Source: Burkholderiaceae bacterium
Lineage (GTDB): Bacteria; Pseudomonadota; Gammaproteobacteria; Burkholderiales; Burkholderiaceae_F
Direction of reading: 5' to 3'
Assembly: GCA_013696665.1 (NCBI GenBank)
Contig: JACCYC010000123.1
Location: forward strand, 1-7,459
Length of the DNA: 7,459 nucleotides
Each line of letters opens with the position of its first letter. Position 1 is the stretch's first letter. The notes under the pieces were generated by a model, which had not been told where the DNA came from, searched no databases, and was given only the letters and a program-made list of their open reading frames with translations. Shown one piece after another: positions 1 to 5,847 of this stretch. The translations under genes were made by a program, and so were the position numbers.

Positions 1-800
1 CCCGAATCATCAAAGTGGTGGCGGGCGACTGCGCGGCAACGCTCGACCGTGTTGCGACGATGTACGGCTCGATTATCAGCGCGGGCGTTCACCGTGCATC
101 GAGTATCAAGGTTGCAGAAGCAGCGAAGGTGATCGAAAACACTCAGCGCGATCTGAACATTGCGCTGATGAATGAGTTGTCGCTGATTTTCCATCGGATG
201 GATATCGACACGACCGAAGTTCTGGAGGCTGCCGGTACGAAGTGGAATTTTTTGCCGTTTCGTCCCGGCCTTGTCGGCGGGCACTGTATCGGCGTGGACC
301 CTTATTACCTGACCCACAAAGCCGACAAACTTGGATATCACCCGCAGGTCATACTGGCGGGACGGCGCATCAACGATGGCATGGGCAAATTTATTGCCGA
401 GCAAACGGTCAAGAACTTGATTCAGTCGGGCGTGGCGGTCAAGGGCGCGCAGGTCGTCGTGCTTGGTTTGACGTTTAAAGAAAATTGCCCCGATCTGCGC
501 AATTCAAAGGTCATTGACGTTATTCGCGAGCTCGAGTCCTATGGGGTGTCCGTCACCGTCCATGACCCGGTTGCCGATGCGGGCGAAGCGATGGACCATT
601 ATGGGGTGCCGTTGGTCGGATGGGATGACTTGCCACGCGCGCACGCTTTAATTGCGGCCGTTGCACATCATGCTTTTCGCGAGAGATCTGTTGATCAGAC
701 GATCGAAAAACTGGCTCTCGGCGCGTTGTACGTGGATGTGAAATGCCACGCAGACGCCCCGGCGCTGAGGGCTCGGGGAATAAAAGTTTGGCGGCTGTAG
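1..800 (+). CDS. tviB: UDP-N-acetylglucosamine 6-dehydrogenase, TviB/WbpA type (5' end missing)
   Basis: This NAD-dependent cytoplasmic enzyme oxidises C6 of UDP-GlcNAc to give a UDP-aminosugar uronic acid, a precursor for surface polysaccharide. The reading frame is open from position 3, with coding sequence already before the first GTG at 15, so the true start lies upstream. About 265 residues are visible. The N-terminal Rossmann NAD-binding domain, roughly 160 residues in a family of about 425, is off the window. Visible marks are the dimerisation and active-site helix VAEAAKVIENTQRDLNIAL with its conserved Lys at 126-128, the catalytic motif PGLVGGHCIGVDPYY with the nucleophilic Cys at 285-287, and the C-terminal UDP-binding motif LGLTFKENCPDLRNSK near 466-510. 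The central part closely resembles Salmonella TviB as I remember it, including KWNFLPFRPGLVGGHC, which favours UDP-GlcNAc over UDP-Glc as substrate. The 346-base gap downstream suggests a transcription unit separate from the following operon. Confidence 0.93.
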   Translation, partial: RIIKVVAGDCAATLDRVATMYGSIISAGVHRASSIKVAEAAKVIENTQRDLNIALMNELSLIFHRMDIDTTEVLEAAGTKWNFLPFRPGLVGGHCIGVDPYYLTHKADKLGYHPQVILAGRRINDGMGKFIAEQTVKNLIQSGVAVKGAQVVVLGLTFKENCPDLRNSKVIDVIRELESYGVSVTVHDPVADAGEAMDHYGVPLVGWDDLPRAHALIAAVAHHAFRERSVDQTIEKLALGALYVDVKCHADAPALRARGIKVWRL

Positions 801-982
801 GGCACGAACGAAGGGTTTATTCGCCGAAAGACACAACGTCGCGTGGCATTAAACCGACGACTGGCCATTGATGTCAGCCCACGGCCTGTATACCCTCCGG
901 GAGGGACTGCAGAGTCACCCATACGGGCGCAACCCTGTCAAGCGCAATAAGCCGGGTTTTAATAACCGATAGTTTGATATTG

Positions 983-1003
983 GTTTGCGGAAATTCCGCC
1001 AAC
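983..1003. promoter_or_regulatory. 21-bp imperfect palindrome, possible activator site
   Basis: The two arms GTTTGCGGAA and TTCCGCCAAC pair at 9 of 10 positions around a central A at 993; the one mismatch is T986 against C1000. The centre lies about 91 bases upstream of the +1 inferred from the sigma-54 site, within the usual range for an enhancer-binding protein. There is no T run, so it is not a terminator. The role is inferred; another regulator could bind here. Confidence 0.4.
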
Positions 1004-1005
1004 AC

Positions 1006-1030
1006 TGAGCCGTGTCAACCAATCGGCTTA
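1006..1030. promoter_or_regulatory. Second dyad upstream of the sigma-54 site
   Basis: AGCCG (1008-1012) and CGGCT (1024-1028) form an inverted repeat with an 11-base spacer; T1006/A1030 also pair across it. The repeat sits immediately after the 983-1003 palindrome. It shares little sequence with that palindrome, so it may be unrelated or chance. Confidence 0.2.
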
Positions 1031-1057
1031 GCTGGGAGTTGAGTTTGGCTCGTCACA

Positions 1058-1073
1058 TGGTCGCAAAATTGCT
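1058..1073 (+). promoter_or_regulatory. Sigma-54 (RpoN) promoter candidate
   Basis: TGGTCGCAAAATTGCT fits the -24/-12 pattern TGGCAC(G)-N4-TTGC(W). The GG at 1059-1060 and GC at 1071-1072 are exactly 12 bases apart, and the -12 TTGCT is perfect; the bases after the TGG deviate from consensus. The inferred start of transcription is near 1084, giving a leader of about 63 bases before the GTG at 1147. XrtA/PEP-CTERM loci are known to be associated with PrsR, a sigma-54-type response regulator, so this control is expected for the system. Confidence 0.6.
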
Positions 1074-1133
1074 TGGCTAAAGTGTGGATTCCGTCGAGTA
1101 ACAGACGGAGGGGGAAGGCGGTTAATGGCAATT

Positions 1134-1140
1134 AGGGGGA
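1134..1140 (+). promoter_or_regulatory. Ribosome binding site supporting the GTG start at 1147
   Basis: AGGGGGA lies 6 bases before the GTG. It is a strong purine-rich Shine-Dalgarno sequence and supports this GTG as the start, because the nearby upstream ATG at 1125 is out of frame. Confidence 0.7.
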
Positions 1141-1146
1141 GTTGCA

Positions 1147-2541
1147 GTGCTGAGCTTATCGCGTCGTCAATTCTCCGCCGGGGCGTTGACCGAAATGGCG
1201 GTGTTTGCCGCGTGCTGCACGGCGACAATGTTGCTCGCCGCTTTTTTGCATCTGGGGCACTACGGGGTTAGCAGCGACTCAATCCTCGTACCGGCCGTTC
1301 AGTTCGCGTTAGTAATGACGGGCTTGGGCGTTGTGTTCGGCCTCTTTCGCGTGGGCGAGCCCAAATCGCTAACAGTTGTTTTTACCCGCACGGCAATTGT
1401 GCTTTTGGTTGGGTTTCCGATTGCGCACCTGTGGTTTGGGCTTGACAGCGCGGGCTTGGTCGCCCGCGAGGTGCTCGGGTCCGCGAGCCTCTATGCGCTT
1501 GCTGGTGTTGTATTTATACGCACTGGAATATCAGCGGTGCTCAGTTCAGGCGTGGGGTTGCAACGCATTTTGATTGTCGGCACCGGCGCTGAGGCCCGCG
1601 CAGTAGAAGCGGTGATCAATCAGGGGCCGCGCCGGTCGGTAGTCGTTGGGTTTTATCCCGTTGGCCCTGACGATGACCGTCCCATCACCAGAGTGCCGGG
1701 GGGCGCTTCGGCTTTCCCGCGCACGGCGGATTTACCCGGCATCGCGGAGCGCTTTAAAGTTGACGAAGTCATTGTCGCGGTGCGTGAGCAGCGAGGCGGC
1801 GTGCTTCCAATCCGTGGGTTGCTGGAGTGCCGGGCGCAGGGCGTGCGCGTACGCGATCTGTCCGCGTTCTACGAGCGGGTGCGCGGCGAAGTGCCGATCG
1901 AATCGCTGAAAGCTAGTTGGCTAATCTACGGCGACGGTTTTGCGCAAAATGCGACCCGCAGTTTCACCAAGCGCACATTTGACATCACGCTTTCTCTTGT
2001 TCTATTGGTGCTCGCGTTGCCCGTGATGCTGCTGGCCGCCGTTTTGATTTTCTTGGAAAGCGGGGCGCCGGTATTTTTCATGCAGGAACGCGTTGGCCGT
2101 AGTGGGCGACCTTTTCTGTGCGTCAAGTTTCGCAGCATGCGGACTGATGCCGAGGGCGACGGGGTCGCACGCTGGGCGACTGAAAATGATAGTCGCGTAA
2201 CCCCCGTCGGCAGAGTACTGCGCAAGCTGCGCATTGACGAGTTACCGCAGCTATTTAATGTTTTAAGCGGTGAGATGAGCCTGGTCGGGCCACGTCCTGA
2301 GCGCCCCGCATTTGTAAGCGGGTTAACCGAGCAAATTCGTTTTTACGATCTACGCCACTCGATAAAACCGGGCCTGACCGGGTGGGCGCAGATTCGCTAC
2401 GCGTACGGAGCATCGGTCGAAGACTCGCGGCGCAAACTGCAATACGACCTGTACTACGTCAAGAATCATTCACTCGCTCTTGATGTGTTGATCTTGATGG
2501 AAACGGTACGTGTCGTCTTGTTGGGTGAAGGGGCTCAGTAA
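1147..2541 (+). CDS. XrtA/PEP-CTERM system polyprenyl sugar-phosphate transferase (EpsB/TIGR03013-like)
   Basis: This inner-membrane enzyme starts EPS repeat-unit synthesis by moving a sugar-1-phosphate from a UDP-sugar to undecaprenyl phosphate. It has 464 residues, the normal size for the WbaP-like exopolysaccharide phosphotransferases. Residues 1-130 contain several hydrophobic helices. A Rossmann-like CoA_binding_3 region follows, starting RILIVGTGAEA (140-150). Then comes the membrane-embedded helix after KRTFDITLS (about 275-300) and the cytosolic bacterial sugar transferase domain. Its marks are ERVGRSGRPFLCVKFRSMRTDAE, the catalytic Asp364-Glu365 in LRIDELPQLFNVLSGEMSLVGPRPERP, and KPGLTGWAQIRYAYG. 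The end, VVLLGEGAQ, is typical of this subfamily. The GTG start follows a strong AGGGGGA site. It is the first gene of the operon, after the probable sigma-54 promoter. The sugar it transfers cannot be read from sequence. Confidence 0.93.
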   Translation: MLSLSRRQFSAGALTEMAVFAACCTATMLLAAFLHLGHYGVSSDSILVPAVQFALVMTGLGVVFGLFRVGEPKSLTVVFTRTAIVLLVGFPIAHLWFGLDSAGLVAREVLGSASLYALAGVVFIRTGISAVLSSGVGLQRILIVGTGAEARAVEAVINQGPRRSVVVGFYPVGPDDDRPITRVPGGASAFPRTADLPGIAERFKVDEVIVAVREQRGGVLPIRGLLECRAQGVRVRDLSAFYERVRGEVPIESLKASWLIYGDGFAQNATRSFTKRTFDITLSLVLLVLALPVMLLAAVLIFLESGAPVFFMQERVGRSGRPFLCVKFRSMRTDAEGDGVARWATENDSRVTPVGRVLRKLRIDELPQLFNVLSGEMSLVGPRPERPAFVSGLTEQIRFYDLRHSIKPGLTGWAQIRYAYGASVEDSRRKLQYDLYYVKNHSLALDVLILMETVRVVLLGEGAQ

Positions 2542-2673
2542 GGCGAATACGCTGCTCTTCGATGTCCGGTAGTTGTAATAGACTGAATTCATGCAGGTAT
2601 GCCGCTCAGATTGCGAGGGCGTGGGTAAGCAATTGTCTTGATGGTGGTTGAAGTTTCAGCGAAGGGAAGAGCC
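2542..2673. other. 132-base gap between sugar transferase and export lipoprotein genes
   Basis: I see no intrinsic terminator and no sigma-54 pattern here. A weak AT-rich stretch (TTGTAATAGACTG, about 2574-2586) could be part of a sigma-70 promoter, but no good -35 partner is evident. Read-through from the upstream gene is the simplest view. Confidence 0.35.
2662..2667 (+). promoter_or_regulatory. Ribosome binding site that sets the lipoprotein start at 2674
   Basis: AAGGGA lies 6 bases before the ATG at 2674. The frame stays open upstream to TTG 2638 and ATG 2641, but neither has a comparable site, and starting there would place 11-12 non-hydrophobic residues ahead of the signal peptide. 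Confidence 0.7.
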
Positions 2674-3291
2674 ATGGCGTACAAAAAAGAAAGGTCGCAC
2701 GCATTAGTTATCTTGGCGCTTGCGACTTCACTAGCAGCGTGCAGCACCGCGAGTTATCCGCCGGCGCCAACAGTCGCGGCGAGTCCGGATTACCGTTACG
2801 TCATTGGCCCTCTCGACACGGTCAATATTGTGGTTTGGCGGAACCCAGAACTGTCTGGAACGGTATCCGTGCGGCCTGATGGACGCATTTCTACACCGTT
2901 GGTCGAAGATGTACAGGCACTTGGCCGCAACCCTGCCGAACTCGCGCGCGATCTTGAAAAAGCGCTTGCCAAGTACATACGTGATCCACAAGTCACGGTG
3001 ATGGTCACCAACTTTGCCGGTTCGTCGAGCGAGCAGATTCGCATCGTTGGCGAAGCCGCGAAGCCACAAGCCATTCCCTACCGGCAGAACATGACGGTGT
3101 TGGATGTGATGATTTTGGTGGGTGGGCTTACCGATTTTGCCGCCGGCAATCGCGCAGTTCTGGTGCGCGGTTCGGAAAAGGGAAAGCAGTACAACGTGCG
3201 CCTGGCGGATCTGGTGCGGCGAGGAGATATTTCAGCCAATGTGGATGTGCGGCCGGGCGATGTTCTGATCATTCCGCAGAGCTGGTTCTAA
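2674..3291 (+). CDS. XrtA/PEP-CTERM system polysaccharide export lipoprotein (short OPX/Wza-like)
   Basis: This protein is probably a periplasmic, outer-membrane-anchored component that guides EPS outward. From ATG 2674 it has 205 residues. A lipoprotein signal peptide is clear: basic N-terminus (KKER), hydrophobic core, and lipobox LAAC with Cys23 as the predicted lipid-modified residue. Next is the polysaccharide export domain (about 40-113), from YVIGPLDTVNIVVW through RDPQVTVMV. A single SLBB domain follows (about 121-173), starting EQIRIVGEAAKPQAIPY. The C-terminus, RPGDVLIIPQSWF, is the characteristic end of the PEP-CTERM exporter family (TIGR03027-like). It is much shorter than E. coli Wza (about 380 residues) and stops just after the SLBB part, with no C-terminal helix to form an outer-membrane pore. 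It therefore probably relies on the beta-barrel encoded at 5848-7395. Confidence 0.93.
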   Translation: MAYKKERSHALVILALATSLAACSTASYPPAPTVAASPDYRYVIGPLDTVNIVVWRNPELSGTVSVRPDGRISTPLVEDVQALGRNPAELARDLEKALAKYIRDPQVTVMVTNFAGSSSEQIRIVGEAAKPQAIPYRQNMTVLDVMILVGGLTDFAAGNRAVLVRGSEKGKQYNVRLADLVRRGDISANVDVRPGDVLIIPQSWF

Positions 3292-3342
3292 ATTGAGTCT
3301 CATCGTGCTGTTGCGTCTGTCATTATCTTTTTAGAGTAATCA

Positions 3343-4908
3343 ATGGACGAGTTACTTCGGCAGTTCTGGATGATTGGCGGAGCAATGTGGCGCCGCCGCT
3401 GGGTCGGACTAGCAGTCGCTTGGCTAGTGGCTGCTGTTGGCTCCGTGGTCGTGTGGCGCACGCCCGATCGCTATGAGGCTAGCGCGCGCGTCTACGTCGA
3501 TACGCAAACAGTGCTGAAGCCATTGCTGGCGGGCCTGACGGTGCAACCCAATATCGACGAGCAAATCGGCATGCTCGCTCGCACGATCGTCGCGCGCCCG
3601 AACATTGAAAAGATCATGCACAACGTAAATCCCGACGCAGCCGCCTCGTCGGAGATTCAGCGTGATCAGCTCGTTGATAGTTTGACGAAGCGCATTCGAT
3701 TCACTGGCAGCGTCCGCGAAAACATTTACACCATTGCGTACCAGGACACGAGTCCGGACCGCTCCAAGCGCGTCGTGCAGGACCTGCTTGCCCTTTTTGT
3801 TGAGTCAGGGCTGGGCGATAAGCGGCGTGACAACGAATCGGCGCGCCGTTTTATCGACGAGCAGATCAAGGGGTACGAGCAGAAGCTGGCCGACTCCGAA
3901 AACCGGTTAAAGGAGTTCAAGCTGAAGAATATGGGAGTTACGAGCGGCACGGGCGCCGATTACTTCACGAGAATGAGCACGTTGACCGAGGAAGCTGCGA
4001 AGGGGCGTCTGGAGCTACGGTCAGCTGAGCAAGCGCGCGACGCTTACCGGCGCGAACTGACTGGCGAAGAGCCAATCATGCTACCGGACGCTGGTGCCAC
4101 CGCAGGTGCGAGCGCGCTCGCTTCGGAGTACGACGCTCGCATCGATACACAGCGCAAACAGCTGGATGATCTGTTACGGCGCTATACCGATCAGCACCCC
4201 GACGTGTCGTCCACGCGCAGATTGCTGACCCAACTGGAGGAGCAGAGGAAGCAGGAGATCGAAGCGCGTCGCAAAGCGGCCTCGCAATTGCCGCCGCGTT
4301 TGTCGGCATCCACCAATCCGGTATTTCAGCGCATCAAGATTGCTCTGGCGGAAGCTGAGGCAAACGTTGCTTCGCTGCGTGCGCGTGTTTCAGAAACCGA
4401 AGGGCGCCTTGCGCAGCTGCGCGCCATAGGAGGCAAAGCGCCTGGGATTGAGGCTGACTTGGCGCAGTTGAATCGAGACTACGCCGTGCTACAAAAAAAC
4501 TATTCGGAGCTAGTCAGCCGGCGCGAGTCGGCCTCAATGGGAGGCGATGTCGATTCCGCCGGACAATTGGCCGCGTTTCGCATCATTGAGCCACCGCGGA
4601 TTGCGCCCAACCCGATATTTCCAAATCGAATCGCGCTGATTTTCCTTGTGCTTCTATCTGCGCTCGCCGCGGGCTTAGCCGCAAGTTTTGCAATGGCCCG
4701 GCTGTTTCCCACGTTTCATGGGGTTTCAGCGCTACGCGAGTTCACCCAGCGGCCCGTCCTCGCTAGCGTGTCAATGTTAGAGACGAGCGCAGTGCTTTGG
4801 CAAAAACGTTTAGCCAACCTGGCATTTCTCGGCGGATTTGCGACGTTGTTGGTCGCACACGGTGTATGGGCTACGTGGGCCGCAATGAATGTGAATACGC
4901 GCGTCTGA
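3343..4908 (+). CDS. XrtA/PEP-CTERM system chain-length determinant (Wzz/GNVR family, TIGR03007-like)
   Basis: This inner-membrane polysaccharide co-polymerase sets EPS chain length and connects synthesis to export. It has 521 residues. The first membrane helix is at 20-38, after a basic stretch (RRRW). The Wzz domain follows (YEASARVYVDTQTVLKPLL and onward). Long periplasmic coiled-coil segments lie at about 170-230 and 265-360. The GNVR-type region is at about 366-399 (LAQLNRDYAVLQKNYSELVSRR). The Pro-rich PPRIAPNPIFPNR (417-429) leads into the second helix at 430-451. A short cytoplasmic loop with ALREFTQRPVLASVSM and a third hydrophobic helix (about 491-511) finish the protein. It has no kinase domain of its own; the partner kinase is the next gene, 11 bases downstream. 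The ATG start has only a weak site (TAGAG, 3332-3336) but agrees with the family N-terminus (MDELLRQ). Confidence 0.94.
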   Translation: MDELLRQFWMIGGAMWRRRWVGLAVAWLVAAVGSVVVWRTPDRYEASARVYVDTQTVLKPLLAGLTVQPNIDEQIGMLARTIVARPNIEKIMHNVNPDAAASSEIQRDQLVDSLTKRIRFTGSVRENIYTIAYQDTSPDRSKRVVQDLLALFVESGLGDKRRDNESARRFIDEQIKGYEQKLADSENRLKEFKLKNMGVTSGTGADYFTRMSTLTEEAAKGRLELRSAEQARDAYRRELTGEEPIMLPDAGATAGASALASEYDARIDTQRKQLDDLLRRYTDQHPDVSSTRRLLTQLEEQRKQEIEARRKAASQLPPRLSASTNPVFQRIKIALAEAEANVASLRARVSETEGRLAQLRAIGGKAPGIEADLAQLNRDYAVLQKNYSELVSRRESASMGGDVDSAGQLAAFRIIEPPRIAPNPIFPNRIALIFLVLLSALAAGLAASFAMARLFPTFHGVSALREFTQRPVLASVSMLETSAVLWQKRLANLAFLGGFATLLVAHGVWATWAAMNVNTRV

Positions 4909-4911
4909 GGA
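4906..4911 (+). promoter_or_regulatory. Ribosome binding site that sets the TTG start at 4920
   Basis: TGAGGA overlaps the stop codon of the chain-length gene and ends 8 bases before TTG 4920. This supports the TTG and implies translational coupling between the two genes. Confidence 0.75.
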
Positions 4912-4919
4912 ATAACGAC

Positions 4920-5840
4920 TTGAACATAATTGAACAAGCTGCCCGTCGCCTTGCGCAACTTCGAAGTGCCGGGGTGGACGCAAGGCCGGATGCTGACACT
5001 GCGCTGCGGGAGATCAATAGTGGTCAGGATGCGCTCCGCGCCGATGTTGCCCGCAATTTCGACGCTCCTATTTTCAGAGGCGATAGTGAGACGGCCGAGG
5101 CTGGTCAAACCGTTGCGTCGCCGCAGGTCGAGATCAACCTCGACCGCTTGTCCGAGATGGGTTATATCTCGCCGCACGCGCCGTCATCGCGCCGTGCTGA
5201 GGAGTTCCGCATGGTTAAACGGCCGCTGCTGAACAATGCGCGCGGCCATTCGGCAGCACCGGTCGTCAACGCTAACCGCATCATGGTTACCAGTGCCTTG
5301 CCGCGCGAAGGAAAGACATTCGTTTCGATCAACCTGGCGCTTTCAATTGCACTCGAACGCGATACGACGGTGTTGCTGATCGACGCCGACGCGACACGGC
5401 CGGCAATACTTGAGCGGTTGGCTCTGTTGCCGGCAAAAGGCCTGCTGGATGTTTTAAGCGAACCCAACCTCGACTTTCAAACACTGCTGCTGCGAACAAA
5501 TGTCGAGCGGCTTTTCATTCTTCCCGCCGGAACGTTGCAGGACAACGCAACTGAATTGCTGGCGAGCAGGCGTATGAGCATACTGATCGAAAAGCTCCAG
5601 GCGCGAGCCCCGAACCGCATCCTGGTGTTTGATGCGCCTCCACTCCTGGGCTCTACAGAATCGCGTGTGCTTGCCTCACACATGGGGCAGATTGTCCTCG
5701 TGATTGAAGCAGACGCTACGGCCCAGCGCTCTGTGAACGATGCGCTGGTAGCGCTCGAAAGTTGCCCGGTGGTTATGACGCTGCTGAACAAGGCGGCGTC
5801 TTCAGAGGCTGGCTCGTATTACGGCTCGCGCGAGAGTTGA
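4920..5840 (+). CDS. XrtA-associated tyrosine autokinase (BY-kinase, TIGR03018-like)
   Basis: This cytoplasmic BY-kinase pairs with the chain-length protein encoded just upstream and regulates polymer assembly through cycles of autophosphorylation. I choose TTG 4920 (306 residues). It has a good ribosome binding site, and the resulting MNIIEQAARRLAQLRSAGV matches the usual family N-terminus. The frame is open further upstream to an in-frame ATG at 4797, but that would overlap the chain-length gene by over 100 bases. Motifs are the oligomerisation-type ExxRxxK (Glu94, Arg97, Lys100), Walker A SALPREGKT (125-133, Lys132), Walker A' VLLIDADATRP (151-161, Asp155 and Asp157), and Walker B ILVFDAPPLL (Asp238). 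The C-terminal tail is short, GSYYGSRES, with Tyr300 and Tyr301. The only other tyrosine is Tyr82. A MinD/ParA-type ATPase is the alternative, but the context and Tyr tail favour a kinase. Confidence 0.91.
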   Translation: MNIIEQAARRLAQLRSAGVDARPDADTALREINSGQDALRADVARNFDAPIFRGDSETAEAGQTVASPQVEINLDRLSEMGYISPHAPSSRRAEEFRMVKRPLLNNARGHSAAPVVNANRIMVTSALPREGKTFVSINLALSIALERDTTVLLIDADATRPAILERLALLPAKGLLDVLSEPNLDFQTLLLRTNVERLFILPAGTLQDNATELLASRRMSILIEKLQARAPNRILVFDAPPLLGSTESRVLASHMGQIVLVIEADATAQRSVNDALVALESCPVVMTLLNKAASSEAGSYYGSRES

Positions 5841-5847
5841 GAACGTC

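Larger units (their letters stand above)
801..1146. other. Intergenic regulatory region between tviB and the EPS operon
   Basis: This 346-base stretch holds no credible gene. It contains a sigma-54 promoter candidate (1058-1073), two dyads upstream of it (983-1003 and 1006-1030), a short GC-rich inverted repeat CCCTCCGGGAGGG (893-905), and a strong ribosome binding site before the next gene. No T-rich intrinsic terminator for tviB is convincing. A 33-codon ATG frame (871-972) has no ribosome binding site and no recognisable product. Confidence 0.6.

Noticed and set aside
893..905. CCCTCCGGGAGGG inverted repeat as a terminator for tviB
   Set aside because: The stem is short, with a 1-3 base loop and no following T run. 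It may be chance in GC-rich DNA.
931..960. AACCC / GGGTT inverted repeat followed by TTTT as an intrinsic terminator
   Set aside because: Only 5 pairs with an 18-base loop and a short T run. Too weak to call.
871..972. 33-codon ATG frame in the intergenic gap
   Set aside because: No ribosome binding site, no recognisable motif or membrane segment, and it overlaps the GC-rich inverted repeat. Probably chance.
2638..2673. Upstream TTG/ATG starts for the export lipoprotein
   Set aside because: They lack a good ribosome binding site and would push the lipoprotein signal peptide away from the N-terminus.
4716..5177. 153-codon antisense frame opposite the chain-length/kinase junction
   Set aside because: Overlaps two well-supported + strand genes and shows no coherent domain.
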